DNA of 64,000 bases. It comes from Actinomadura sp. NAK00032. Lineage in GTDB: Bacteria; Actinomycetota; Actinomycetes; Streptosporangiales; Streptosporangiaceae. The notes under the pieces were generated by a model. That model was not told the origin of the DNA. It did not search any database and saw only the letters and a list, made by a program, of their open reading frames with translations. The position numbers and the translations under genes were made by a program. The stretch covers positions 7,130,001 through 7,194,000 of the forward strand of contig NZ_CP054932.1 in NCBI RefSeq assembly GCF_013364275.1, read 5' to 3'. Positions 27,839 to 36,039 of the stretch are shown one piece after another. Within the stretch, counting starts at the first letter, position 1, and the number at the start of each line of letters is the position of its first letter.

Positions 27839-29080
27839 TTAAGCGGTGAGTTCCTGCTGCTCGGTAGCGGGGTCGGGTGTGGTGCCGTCGATGACGCGCA
27901 GCCGGGCTTTGGCGAGGCATTCCGGGCCCATGTAGCGGCGGGCCTCGGTCCATTCGTCGGTCTGCTCCATCAGCACCGCGCCGACCAGGCGGACGATCGC
28001 GGCCCGGTCGGGGAAGATCCCGACCACGTCGGTGCGCCTGCGGATCTCCTTGTTCAGGCGCTCCTGCGGGTTGTTGGACCAGATCTGCCGCCAGAGCTGG
28101 CGCGGGAAGCCGGTGAAGGCCAGCAGATCGGGTCTGGCCTGGTCCAGGTGCTCGGCCGCGTCGGGGTGCTTGGCCTCCAGCGAGGCGACGACCCGTGCGT
28201 GCTGGGCATGGACCTCCTCGGCGGCGGGCTGGTCGAAGATGGTCCGCACCAGCGTCGCCACCCACGGCTGCGCCGACTTGGGCACCCTGGTCAGCAGGTT
28301 GCGCAGGTAGTGCGTCCGGCACCGCTGCCAGCCCGCGCCCGGCAGCGTCGACCCGATCGCCTCGACCAGGCCCCGATGCGCATCGGAGATCACCATCTGG
28401 ACGCCCGACAGGCCGCGCGCGACGAGCCCGCGCAGGAAGGCGAGCCAGCCGGCTCCGTCCTCGGCCGAAGTGACCTCGACCCCGAGGATCTCGCGGTGCC
28501 CGTCGGCGTTGACCCCGGTGGCCACCAGCACATGCACGTTCACGATCCGGCCGCCCTCACGGACCTTCTGAGTCAGGGCGTCCACCCACACGAACGCATA
28601 CGGGCCGCTCTCCAACGGCCGGTTCCGGAACGCCGCCACCTGCGCGTCCAGCACCTTGGACATCTCCGACACCTGGCTTTTGGAGATGCCCTTGATGCCC
28701 ATTTGCTCCACCAGCTTGTCCACCCTGCGCGTCGACACCCCCAGGAGATAGGAGGTGGCCACCACCGAGACCAGGGCCTGCTCGGCCCGGCGACGCCGCT
28801 CCAGCAGCCACTCGGGGAAGTAGGACCCCGACCGCAGCTTCGGGATCGCCAACTCCACGGTGCCGGCGCGGGTGTCCCAGTCCCGGACCCGGTAGCCGTT
28901 GCGGCGGTTCACCCGGTCCTCTGAGCGGGTCCCGTAGTCGGCGCCGCAGACCGCGTCCGCCTCCGCCGACATGAGGGCCTCGGCCATCGTCTTGACCATC
29001 GACCGCAACACATCGGGCTCACACACCCCGATCTGCTCGGCCAGCCACCCCGCAGGGTCCACACTGTTGTCCACGGCCAT
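27839..29080 (-). CDS. IS256-family (mutator-type) transposase
   Basis: The 413-residue DDE transposase carries its acidic residues in FVWVDAL, MVISDAHRG and the final Glu within NPQERLNKEIRRR. The N-terminal zinc-like/HTH region includes RNGYRVRDWDTRAGTVELAIPK. ATG 29080 follows AGGAGAGG; the frame runs slightly further upstream without a ribosome site. Length is normal for the family and no frameshift is seen, so it should be active. Confidence 0.95.
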   Translation of the reverse strand: MAVDNSVDPAGWLAEQIGVCEPDVLRSMVKTMAEALMSAEADAVCGADYGTRSEDRVNRRNGYRVRDWDTRAGTVELAIPKLRSGSYFPEWLLERRRRAEQALVSVVATSYLLGVSTRRVDKLVEQMGIKGISKSQVSEMSKVLDAQVAAFRNRPLESGPYAFVWVDALTQKVREGGRIVNVHVLVATGVNADGHREILGVEVTSAEDGAGWLAFLRGLVARGLSGVQMVISDAHRGLVEAIGSTLPGAGWQRCRTHYLRNLLTRVPKSAQPWVATLVRTIFDQPAAEEVHAQHARVVASLEAKHPDAAEHLDQARPDLLAFTGFPRQLWRQIWSNNPQERLNKEIRRRTDVVGIFPDRAAIVRLVGAVLMEQTDEWTEARRYMGPECLAKARLRVIDGTTPDPATEQQELTA

Positions 29081-29168
29081 CGCGTTCCTCTCCTTCTGAT
29101 CTTGGTCGATTCGAAGGATCACGCGATGGCCGTCTCACGTCACGACGCCACGCCCTCTGACCAGGTCA

Positions 29169-29198
29169 AACTCATACACCACCTCCGTGGACGCAACC
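29169..29198 (-). repeat. IS256 right terminal inverted repeat
   Basis: On the minus strand it begins GGTTGCGTCCAC and contains GTGGTGTATGAGTT. Target duplication CCCGTCGA follows at 29199-29206. Confidence 0.88.
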
Positions 29199-29348
29199 CC
29201 CGTCGAACCCCACCGCCTCCAGATGCCGCAGGACCCCGTGCACGGCAGGACTGTGCGCCCCGAGCGGCCTCCGCACCGTCTCCCCGACCCGCACCACGCC
29301 CTCCGACACGTCCCCACCGGAGAGCGGAACCTCAAAGTCCACTGCCAC
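29199..29348 (-). pseudogene. Phosphotransferase (APH family), N-terminal part
   Basis: Encodes about 47 residues of the N lobe (VPLSGGDVSEGVVRVGETVRR, then HGVLRHLEAVGFDG) before the IS. The start is uncertain: GTG 29348 or GTG 29342 fit the usual length, while an ATG at 29393 lies further up. No good ribosome site is visible for any of them. The remaining half is at 27134-27780. This fragment carries the promoter side of the former phosphotransferase-cobD-cobQ operon. Confidence 0.85.
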
Positions 29349-29472
29349 AGCACCCAAAGATAGAACCCGGAACACCCCCCACGCTCCGCTCACGCGTGGT
29401 AGCGGCGTTATAGATGTGGAGCTGGAGGACCCGCACCCTTACACTGTGTCCCGGCGTCCCGCCGGGCGCCGG

Positions 29473-29549
29473 GCGCCCGTAGCTCAGCTGGACAGAGCAT
29501 CGGACTTCTAATCCGACGGTCGCGGGTTCGAATCCTGCCGGGCGCGCCA
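29473..29549 (+). tRNA. tRNA-Arg (anticodon TCT)
   Basis: Full cloverleaf: acceptor stem GCGCCCG/CGGGCGC, D arm GCTC...GAGC, anticodon stem TCGGA/TCCGA with loop CTTCTAA, T arm GCGGG-TTCGAAT-CCTGC, and an encoded 3' CCA. The anticodon TCT reads AGA/AGG arginine codons, rare in this high-GC genome. Its 3' half served as the integration site for the element to the right. Confidence 0.95.
29494..29549 (+). repeat. attL: 3' 56 nt of tRNA-Arg
   Basis: Matches 31503-31558 at 55 of 56 positions. The one difference (T at 29509, C at 31518) falls in the third anticodon base. The repeat runs from the D-arm end to the CCA, the normal core for tyrosine-recombinase elements. Confidence 0.9.
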
Positions 29550-29743
29550 TCTTGACCAGCCGATCAAGGCCCTGACCTGCGAGGACGTCTCTTGCGCCGG
29601 TTCGGCCGGATGCAGCCGAAGGCAGTCGCGCGGCACTGTTCCCGGAATATACGCGGAATGACTCGGGCCGCGTTTGCCCAGGTCAGCACGCAAGACAAGA
29701 GAGGCCCCGGAACACTCCGGAGCCCCTCCACCGCAGTTGCCGA

Positions 29744-30442
29744 TCATGCCAACGCGTCCTCGATGCGCTGGTTGGCGACGTCTCGTTGCCCGTCTATGCA
29801 CTTAGCGTAAACGCGCAACATTACGTCGACCCCGTGGCCAGCGCGTTCGGCCGCCTCAGGCGCATGGACGCCAGCGTTGAGCCAGAGCGACACCGCCGCA
29901 TGGCGAAGGTCATACGGCCGCGCGGCCAACGGGGACTCGACCTGATCGGGAGTGAGGGCCAGGGCGCGAGCCTGCTTCCAGACTTGCGCGTAGGCCGAGC
30001 CGGAGAACGACCGGCCGCCATTGGTGACGAACAACCGCCCGTCCTTGGCCGTCCCGAAGGCGTCGAGGTGCTCCCGGAGAATCGCCACCAGCTCAGGCGG
30101 GACGGGGACCGGCCGGACGAGGTCATCGTCCCGATGCTTGAGACCCCGATCATCGAAGGTCTCCCCCGAGTCGGTGTATCGCTTGTTCGTCTGCGGCCGG
30201 GTCTTCTTGAGCGTGATCAGGCCCCAGCCAGTTGCCGGAAGTTCGCAGTCATGCCGCCGCAGGCCCGCAGCCTCAGCCGGACGCAGGCCGGCGAAGTACA
30301 TGCACGCGAACATCGCCCGCAGCCGAGGACCGCGCGACCGGCCGACGTAGGAGACCGCTGTCAGCAGCTCCCGCGCTTGGGCCGGGTTGACGACGACTCG
30401 GCGATCAACGGCGCCGTTCTGCTTTGGCGGACGCCACTTCAC
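29744..30442 (-). pseudogene. Tyrosine recombinase/integrase, N-terminally truncated
   Basis: The 232-residue remnant keeps the catalytic domain: Arg in FAGLRPAEAAGLRRHD, the YDLRHAAVSLWLNAGV box (Tyr in place of the first His, common in actinomycete integrases), then AGHGVDVMLRVYAK with His and the Tyr nucleophile. The arm- and core-binding domains are missing: a stop codon lies in frame about 20 bases upstream of GTG 30442, and no matching frame was found further up. It points toward attL, as expected for the element's own integrase. Confidence 0.82.
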
Positions 30443-30794
30443 GCGGTCGAGGGGCAGCGGCGCTCAGGCCGCTGCGCGGCCCCGCGCCAGGCCGCCCGGA
30501 GCATGCGGCGTGGGCGCCGGTCACCGGACGGCCGCGCCGGGCCGCGCATCGCGACACGTCCGCCGGCCCGCTCCGACCGGCCGCCACGGGGTACGCACCG
30601 CCGCGCAGAGCTGGCACCAGTCGACGTGGAAGATCCATCGACGGCACAGGGACGTTGCCACTTGGCGTGGAATGGCACAGGGTTCCCCCCGACCCGATGT
30701 CTTGAGGATGGCGGCGGAGGAACCTGTCAGCCGCTAGGTACAGCTCTCGTCGGGCGGGGGGGAGGAAGGTGAGGGAAGAACAGCGGCTACGCCG
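30443..30794. other. Gene-free interval inside mini-element
   Basis: This is where the N-terminal integrase coding sequence would lie. Reading frames on both strands are Arg/Pro-rich shadows without ribosome sites. I see no intact gene, no hairpin of note and no repeat. Deletion scar is the likely explanation. Confidence 0.5.
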
Positions 30795-31051
30795 CTACCC
30801 CATCCACAGGATGTCGATGATGCGCAGCGTCTCAGCCTCGTCGTCGACCAGAAGCGTGAGCATGCCCTCGCCGTTCGCGCCGAAAAAGGCGTGTCGGATG
30901 GCTGTCTGACCTGGCCGTTCAGGCACCGCGTCCCACGGCGTTTCCAAGAGGTCGAGGAGGCGCTCAAGTAGTAGGCCGTGACGGACTTCGTTGGGAGCCC
31001 GTTCAGCTCGTACAGCGCGCGTCCGTGGAGGCCGTCCCAGCGGTACGTCAC
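30795..31051 (-). pseudogene. RelE/ParE-like toxin gene, frameshifted
   Basis: Starting at GTG 31051 the frame reads TYRWDGLHGRALYELNGLP. It then shifts to NEVRHGLLLERLLDLLETPWDAVPE and continues to AFFGANGEGMLTLLVDDEAETLRIIDILWMG in a second frame. One missing base near 30990 would restore a protein of about 85 residues. The N-terminal aromatic strand and small size suggest a RelE/ParE-type toxin, and the 4-bp overlap with the DUF6247 gene fits a toxin-antitoxin operon. The toxin assignment is inference from size, partner and pattern. Confidence 0.65.
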
Positions 31052-31347
31052 ACCCGGCCTTCCCAGCCCGGAGGGGTGTAGCGGACGAAGCTGTCTTCCC
31101 TGCCCTGTAGGGCGTCCTGCACCGCCTCTTCGTAGCCGGGACGGCCGTAGGCGATGGCCCGCAAGCGCCACTGACGCAGCAGGGTTTGGACCTGCTTGAA
31201 GCGCGCCAGGTCGTGAGCCGCGTCGAGCGCCTCGTCATACTTGGCCCGGAACTGGTCACGATGCGTCGGCGGGAGCGCATCGAAGATCGCAGCCGGATCC
31301 TCGCCGGGATCGCGCGGCGCGGTCGGTTCCTCGGGCTGAGCGGTCAT
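31048..31347 (-). CDS. DUF6247 family protein (putative antitoxin)
   Basis: The 99-residue protein contains DPAAIFDALPPTHRDQFRAKYDEAL, then HDLARFKQVQTLLRQWRLRAIAY, the helical pattern of DUF6247 proteins. ATG 31347 gives the usual family length. Its stop overlaps the toxin-like start by 4 bp (GTGA). Intact, while its partner is frameshifted, as expected if loss of a toxin is tolerated but loss of the antitoxin alone is not. Function is not proven for the family. Confidence 0.75.
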   Translation of the reverse strand: MTAQPEEPTAPRDPGEDPAAIFDALPPTHRDQFRAKYDEALDAAHDLARFKQVQTLLRQWRLRAIAYGRPGYEEAVQDALQGREDSFVRYTPPGWEGRV

Positions 31348-31502
31348 GATGTCCAATCTACCTGTGGCCCCCGTCGGGTGCGGAGACTCCCGACCGGGCA
31401 CGGCCTCAGGAGCAAGATCCGGAGTACGTCCGGAATGATCTTGCTTGCCCGGTGACGTTGGTGGAGAGTCCGCGCAGGTGAGGCAGGGCACGGAGCCGAC
31501 GT

Positions 31503-31558
31503 AGAGCATCGGACTTCCAATCCGACGGTCGCGGGTTCGAATCCTGCCGGGCGCGCCA
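31503..31558 (+). repeat. attR: displaced 3' half of tRNA-Arg
   Basis: A 56-nt copy of the tRNA 3' end including CCA, with one base change that turns the anticodon triplet from TCT to TCC. It lacks a 5' half, so it is not a functional tRNA. Confidence 0.9.
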
Positions 31559-31952
31559 CCGTCTGCCCTGCGGTCTTACCGCTGCCAAGATCCACAATTC
31601 TGTCCCATTTCGTCCCCGAGGGTCGCCGTGCGCGGTAGGGAAGTCCGCGCCCCTGGAGCGATTGGGGCGCGGACACCCGCGCGTGAATCCGGTGGTCAGT
31701 CTGAGTGTCGGAGGCGACGGTGATCGACGACAGGCCCAGGCTCTCTTGAACGGCTTTGAGGTCGTGTCCGGCACGCCGCCTGGGCGTGCATACCGTTCAT
31801 GAGGCGTCGCTGCCCCGCGCAGGTGATCGGCGGCTCTCATCCCCGTGCCCGCCTCCGTTACCCCATGGAGGCGGGCACAGTCGGGCTTGGCGCGCCTCAA
31901 TGCTCCGAAAAGCGAATGCGTGGACGGTATGGCCGTGGCCATGCTGTCGGCC
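31559..31952. other. Intergenic stretch right of attR
   Basis: Holds the upstream region of the alpha/beta hydrolase. Frames on the minus strand through here are spurious translations over the tRNA-like repeat. No convincing gene, hairpin or operator is seen. Confidence 0.5.
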
Positions 31953-32840
31953 ATGGCTGTTTACGTTGATGATCCCGTCCGGCTGGGCGAGGTTCGGCTG
32001 TCTGATGGACGGTCACTCGGCTGGGCGGAGTGGGGATCGCCGGACGGGATACCCGTTCTGCTGTGTGCGGGCGCGGCTACAAGCCGGTGGCTCGGCTTCG
32101 GCGGAGGTGTCGTCGAGACGCTCGGTGTGCGTCTGGTCTCCGTGGACCGCCCCGGGCTCGGTGTCTCCACACCTGCACCGGGGCGAACCTTCTCCGACTT
32201 CGCCGGTGACATGCGGCAGCTCTGCGTGCTGCGGGGGCTGGAGAACCCGGCCGTGGTCGCCAACTCACAGGGCGCGCCGTTCGCCATCGCCTGTGCTGAG
32301 GCGGGCGTCGCGTCGGCGATGGCCCTGGTCTCCGGCGCGGACGAGGTCGCCGCACCGCAGTTCGCGTCCGTCCTGCCGGCGGACCTGCGTGGCCTCGTCG
32401 AACGGGCCACGTCCGACCCGGACGGCGCCGAGGAGTTCTTCGCCGGCTTCACCGCCGAGGCCATGTGGAACATGGTCATGGCCGCAAGCCCGGAGTGCGA
32501 CCTTGCCGTCTATCGGGATCCGGACTTCGCGGCCGCTTACCGCAGGGCCTTGGACGAGGGTTTCGCTCAGGGCGCCGCCGGTTACGCGCGCGACACGGTC
32601 CTGGCCATGGGGCGCTGGCCCTTCGTCTTCGACAAGATCAGTGTTCCAGTCGACATCTGGTACGGCGAGCATGACACCAGCCATTCACCCGACAACGGAG
32701 CATTCCTCGCCACCCGCATGACCACCGCTCAGCGCAGCGTGGTGCCGGGAATCGGTGGCGCGCTGCTGTGGACGCACGCCGAGCCGATCCTCACATCGCT
32801 CCTCGCAAAGGCCACCAACGACCAGTCACCGCATCCCTGA
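31953..32840 (+). CDS. Alpha/beta hydrolase
   Basis: The 295-residue protein begins MAVYVDDPVRLGEVRLSDGR. It has the early core strand GIPVLLCAGAATSRW and a nucleophile elbow VVANSQGAPFAIA. There Ser lies in N-S-Q-G, with Ala in place of the first Gly of GxSxG. The acidic residue is likely in VDIWYGEHDTSHS and the His near LLWTHAEP. ATG 31953 is preferred by homology-like N terminus; ATG 31929 and 31941 are in frame and no site has a strong ribosome sequence. The substrate is unknown. It is the first intact gene right of the mini-element. Confidence 0.8.
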   Translation: MAVYVDDPVRLGEVRLSDGRSLGWAEWGSPDGIPVLLCAGAATSRWLGFGGGVVETLGVRLVSVDRPGLGVSTPAPGRTFSDFAGDMRQLCVLRGLENPAVVANSQGAPFAIACAEAGVASAMALVSGADEVAAPQFASVLPADLRGLVERATSDPDGAEEFFAGFTAEAMWNMVMAASPECDLAVYRDPDFAAAYRRALDEGFAQGAAGYARDTVLAMGRWPFVFDKISVPVDIWYGEHDTSHSPDNGAFLATRMTTAQRSVVPGIGGALLWTHAEPILTSLLAKATNDQSPHP

Positions 32841-32999
32841 AGCCGTAGCCGTCGGGGATGCGGCTTCCAGCAGTCACCGAAGTGGCGTAAGCACTACTGG
32901 GAAAGGCTGAACACCAGCGTATCGCCAGGCCAGGACGACAGTCGCAGTCGTTAGGCTCGCCTCCGAGGGATGGTTTGGCCCACGGGTCGGGAGACTGCC

Positions 33000-33242
33000 G
33001 TGGATGAGCTCGACCTCGCGATCATCGACGCGTTGATCGCGGCATCCCGCACGGAGATCTGCGGGCCGCCTGTACGGATCGATTCAGTGGCCGCTGGGCG
33101 AAAACGCCGCCTGGACCGGCTGGTCGGAGCCCGCCTCCTCGACATCCGCTGCGACCTGGCGCGGGCCGTGGCGGGCTGGCCGGTCCTCGCCCTCGTGTGG
33201 CTGCGGGTGCCTGAGAGCTCCCTGCGGAAGGGGGCACCGAAG
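33000..33242 (+). pseudogene. Lrp/AsnC-family regulator remnant
   Basis: GTG 33000 opens VDELDLAIIDALIAASR, then RLDRLVGARLLDI and ARAVAGWPVLALVWLRVP, which follow the AsnC helix-turn-helix and start of its RAM domain. The recognition-helix region is altered or shortened, and coding sense is lost after about residue 80 (KIAEW). The likely length of an intact gene would be 300 residues or more. The following 200 bp show no gene. Confidence 0.55.
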
Positions 33243-33454
33243 ATCGCTGAGTGGCGGTGCTGCGCGCCGTTCGCGCGGACGAGCACCCCGGACCGGTCGG
33301 CGATGAACCGCTCCCAACTCAGCCTCACGATCACCAGTGCGAGTTGCAGGCGGGGCGATCGCTGCCGCGCCGTTTCCGTCCTAGGCCGTAGCCAGCCTGC
33401 GGTCCGGGTCGGCCCACGAGCGGGCGGTAGCGGTCGGGGTCAGCTTTGGCGCCT

Positions 33455-35296
33455 CTACTGGCGGATGGTGTCCGCTTCTTGTCGCACGGGTGCCGCCTCG
33501 GCATGGCGGTCCAGCCTATTCAAGGTGTGGCCGAGGTTGCTCAGCAATTGGGCAAGATCAGGCCGGTAGCGGTCAGGATCGGCCTCGGCCAACCGCCGAT
33601 AGACGGCGACCGCCTCCTGCTCTACAGGCAATTCCTCAGCGAAACGATCCAACCTATACAACGTGTGACTGAGATGGCTCAGCGAGTACGCGAGATCAGG
33701 ACGGTAGCGATCCGGATCGACCTCAACCAACTCCCGGCAGATAGCGACCGCCTCCTGCCTCAAAGGCAAAATCTCAGCAAAACGCTCCAGCCCATAAAGC
33801 GTATGACCGAGATCGTTCAGCGCCTGGACGAGATCCGGACGGTACCGGTCAGGATCGGCCTCGGCCAACCGCCGATAGACGGCGACCGCCTCCTGTCGCA
33901 CGGGTGCCGCCTCGGCATGGCGGTCCAGCCTATTCAAGGTGTGGCCGAGGTTGCTCAGCAATTGGGCAAGATCAGGCCGGTAGCGGTCAGGATCGGCCTC
34001 GGCCAACCGCCGATAGACGGCGACCGCCTCCTGCTCTACAGGCAATTCCTCAGCGAAACGATCCAACCTATACAACGTGTGACTGAGATGGCTCAGCGAG
34101 TACGCGAGATCAGGACGGTAGCGATCCGGATCGACCTCGACCAACTCCCGGCAGATAGCGACCGCCTCCTGCCTCAAAGGCAAAATCTCAGCAAAACGCT
34201 CCAGCCCATAAAGCGTATGACCGAGATCGTTCAGCGCCCGGGCGAGATCCGGACGGTACCGGTCAGGATCGGTCTCAGCCAACCGCCGGTAGAGGGCGAC
34301 CGCCTCCTGCTCGGGAAGAGGCGCGGCAGCACGGGACGACTGGGTCCGCCCCCGGTCATCTGGGAGGGGTCCGGTGCCGTGCAGGAGGGTCAGGTCGTCG
34401 GTGAAGTTGAGGGTGTCGGCGCAGGTCGCGGATTGCTGGTCGGCGGATCGGCGGGCCTGGGCGTTGAGCTTGGTGTCGGGACCGGTCACGGTGGTGAGCA
34501 GGTCACGGATCTGCGGGACGGACAGCCGATCGGCGGGGTCTTTGCGCAGCAGTCCGCTGAGGACTTGGGCGAGTGGCCCGCCGCATGTGGGTGGTGCGGG
34601 GTCCTGGGTGGCGATGGCGACGAACAATGCCCCATGCGTCGGGGCGGTGAACGGCCGGCGGCCTTCCACCGCCGCGTACAACGTGGCGGCGAGTGACCAC
34701 AGGTCCGAGGCGGGAGTGACGGTCTGGCCGGCTATCTGCTCAGGGGACATGTAGGCGGGCGTGCCCAGCACGCCGCCAGTGCGGGTGAGGGTGGCATCAC
34801 CCTCCAAGGCCGCGATGCCGAAGTCGGTGAGGACGATCCGATCGCCCTCCAGCAGCAGGTTGGCCGGTTTGACGTCGCGGTGCACGATCCCGTGCGCGTG
34901 TGCGGCCGACAGCGCCTCCAACACCGCCAACCCGATGGCGGCGACCTGCTGCTCGGGGAGGGCTTGCCGTTCGGTCAGCAGGTGATCCAAGGACTGCCCT
35001 TGGATCAACTCCATGACGATCCACGGACGGCCGTCCTCGCCCATCACCCGGTCGTAGACGGTGACGATTCCCGGGTGCCTCAGCCGGGCGACGGTTCGGG
35101 CTTCCCGCCCCATCCGCGCATACCACACGCGCCGTTCCTGCTCGCTGACCTGCTCGGGAACCCACAGTTCCTTGATGGCCACCTCACGTTCCAAGCCGGT
35201 GTCATACGCGCGCCATACCGCGCCCATCCCGCCCTGCCCGATCCGCCCCAGTTTCCGGTACCGGCCCGCCAGCACACCCTCGCTATCCCAACCCAC
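33455..35296 (-). CDS. Cytosolic Ser/Thr kinase with six TPR repeats
   Basis: The 613-residue protein has a kinase at residues 11-270 (IGQGGMGAVWRA, Lys42, Asp141 in HRDVKPANLLL, DFGIAALEG, YMSPEQIAG). A linker without any membrane helix follows. Residues 332-607 hold six 46-residue TPRs of the kinesin-light-chain type (AVAVYRRLAEADPDRYRPDL, LSNLGHTL...). TPRs 1-3 and 4-6 are near-identical blocks, so the C-terminal half arose by duplication. Such kinase-TPR proteins act as scaffolds for partner proteins. GTG 35296 gives the family-typical start GWDSEGVLAGRYRKLG. Confidence 0.92.
   Translation of the reverse strand: MGWDSEGVLAGRYRKLGRIGQGGMGAVWRAYDTGLEREVAIKELWVPEQVSEQERRVWYARMGREARTVARLRHPGIVTVYDRVMGEDGRPWIVMELIQGQSLDHLLTERQALPEQQVAAIGLAVLEALSAAHAHGIVHRDVKPANLLLEGDRIVLTDFGIAALEGDATLTRTGGVLGTPAYMSPEQIAGQTVTPASDLWSLAATLYAAVEGRRPFTAPTHGALFVAIATQDPAPPTCGGPLAQVLSGLLRKDPADRLSVPQIRDLLTTVTGPDTKLNAQARRSADQQSATCADTLNFTDDLTLLHGTGPLPDDRGRTQSSRAAAPLPEQEAVALYRRLAETDPDRYRPDLARALNDLGHTLYGLERFAEILPLRQEAVAICRELVEVDPDRYRPDLAYSLSHLSHTLYRLDRFAEELPVEQEAVAVYRRLAEADPDRYRPDLAQLLSNLGHTLNRLDRHAEAAPVRQEAVAVYRRLAEADPDRYRPDLVQALNDLGHTLYGLERFAEILPLRQEAVAICRELVEVDPDRYRPDLAYSLSHLSHTLYRLDRFAEELPVEQEAVAVYRRLAEADPDRYRPDLAQLLSNLGHTLNRLDRHAEAAPVRQEADTIRQ
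33476..34303 (-). repeat. Tandem 414-bp duplication encoding three TPRs each
   Basis: Copies at 33476-33889 and 33890-34303 differ at only a handful of positions; the first 60-residue stretch of one out-of-phase reading is identical in both. Each copy carries three 138-bp TPR units. The near identity at silent sites indicates recent duplication or ongoing conversion. Confidence 0.9.
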
Positions 35297-35559
35297 GATC
35301 GGAACATACCCTCAACGAACAGGCTATGGGCGAACCGATAAGGATTCGGCCACACCCCAAGGCGCTCGACACCAGGTCAGAGGCCAAAATCCGGAACGAG
35401 CCGCTCGATCCGGACCGAGTCTCTCCTTCACCGCCTCACTTCCGGCAAGGGAGGCGGGAACCAAGAGCGTTACCGGCCCTGCGATGGGCCCAGGCGGCCC
35501 TGTACCGCGGTGCCATGATGGGGAACGACGAGCGCCATCCTCTTGGGGAGTAGCTCCAA

Positions 35560-36039
35560 ATGAGCGCATTGATGGACGCGGTGACCCGGCGAGTCCGCCC
35601 CGATCACCGGATGGTCGGAATCGCTGACGCGGTCGCTGAGAGGGCCCGGGAGTCCACCGTGCCCGGAGAGGGTTTCCTTGGGGTCGGCCCCAATGGGATC
35701 CTCGTCGCCACGGGCCAGGATGGGATGGACGTGCAACTCCGGGTGGAGGTGTGGGAGGGGCCGCCCCCACCGCCCTCCGATCACTCAAGCGGCCCGGGGG
35801 CACGCACGAGACGACCTGGGCCCCGCGGCGGCCCCAACTCCAAAAAGGAGAAGCACGGCCGCAAGACCCGGGCGGCGTCTCTCGGCACCCGATCCCTCAG
35901 TGGAAGAAATGCTGGAACGCGAACGCAAGCTCCCCTGAAGCCCCGGCGATCCACAGGCCGCCCACCGACGTCGCCGCAAGCGCCCAACGGCTGTTTTAAG
36001 AACGTCGGCGAGTGCGCCTTCGGAACAGTTGAGGCATGA
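35560..36039 (+). CDS. Possible small protein, probably degraded
   Basis: ATG 35560 has a GGGGAG 9 nt upstream. The first 68 residues look coding (VGIADAVAERARESTVPGEG, then ILVATGQDGMDVQLRVEVWEG). They recall short actinomycete hypothetical proteins with a DMDV.LRVEVW strand pair. After the run of prolines the composition becomes Arg/Ser/Pro-rich and unlike a folded protein, so the true end may have been lost by a frameshift. Left of it, 35297-35559 shows only promoter-like DNA of the TPR kinase. Confidence 0.4.
   Translation: MSALMDAVTRRVRPDHRMVGIADAVAERARESTVPGEGFLGVGPNGILVATGQDGMDVQLRVEVWEGPPPPPSDHSSGPGARTRRPGPRGGPNSKKEKHGRKTRAASLGTRSLSGRNAGTRTQAPLKPRRSTGRPPTSPQAPNGCFKNVGECAFGTVEA

Larger units (their letters stand above)
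27781..29198 (-). mobile_element. IS256-family insertion sequence, complete, 1418 bp
   Basis: Ends are set by 30-bp imperfect inverted repeats (24 of 30 identical) and by an exact 8-bp direct repeat CCCGTCGA at 27773-27780 and 29199-29206, the usual target duplication for this family. One transposase gene fills the element and is intact. The insertion interrupts a phosphotransferase gene. Perfect target duplications and an open transposase suggest a recent insertion and an element still able to move. Confidence 0.95.
29550..31502. mobile_element. Decayed tRNA-Arg-integrated mini-element, about 2 kb
   Basis: The segment lies between the tRNA 3' end and its displaced copy. It contains only the C-terminal half of a tyrosine integrase adjacent to attL, a stretch without genes, and a DUF6247/toxin-like pair. 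No replication, transfer or excisionase gene remains, so it cannot move on its own. It looks like the residue of a larger integrative plasmid (AICE) or prophage. Confidence 0.8.

Noticed and set aside
29332..29801. Minus-strand ORFs containing RARQDSNPRPSD and ARPAGFEPATVGLEV over the tRNA
   Set aside because: These are well-known false translations of the reverse strand of a tRNA-type sequence, not genes.
31344..31954. ORFs over attR with the same DSNPRPSDW and GFEPATVGLE phrases
   Set aside because: Same artefact as at the tRNA, produced by the 56-nt displaced copy.
33490..34086. Two identical 60-residue ORFs and possible CRISPR-like repeat
   Set aside because: They are out-of-phase readings of the duplicated TPR block. 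The repeat unit of 138 bp has no spacers, so it is not a CRISPR array.
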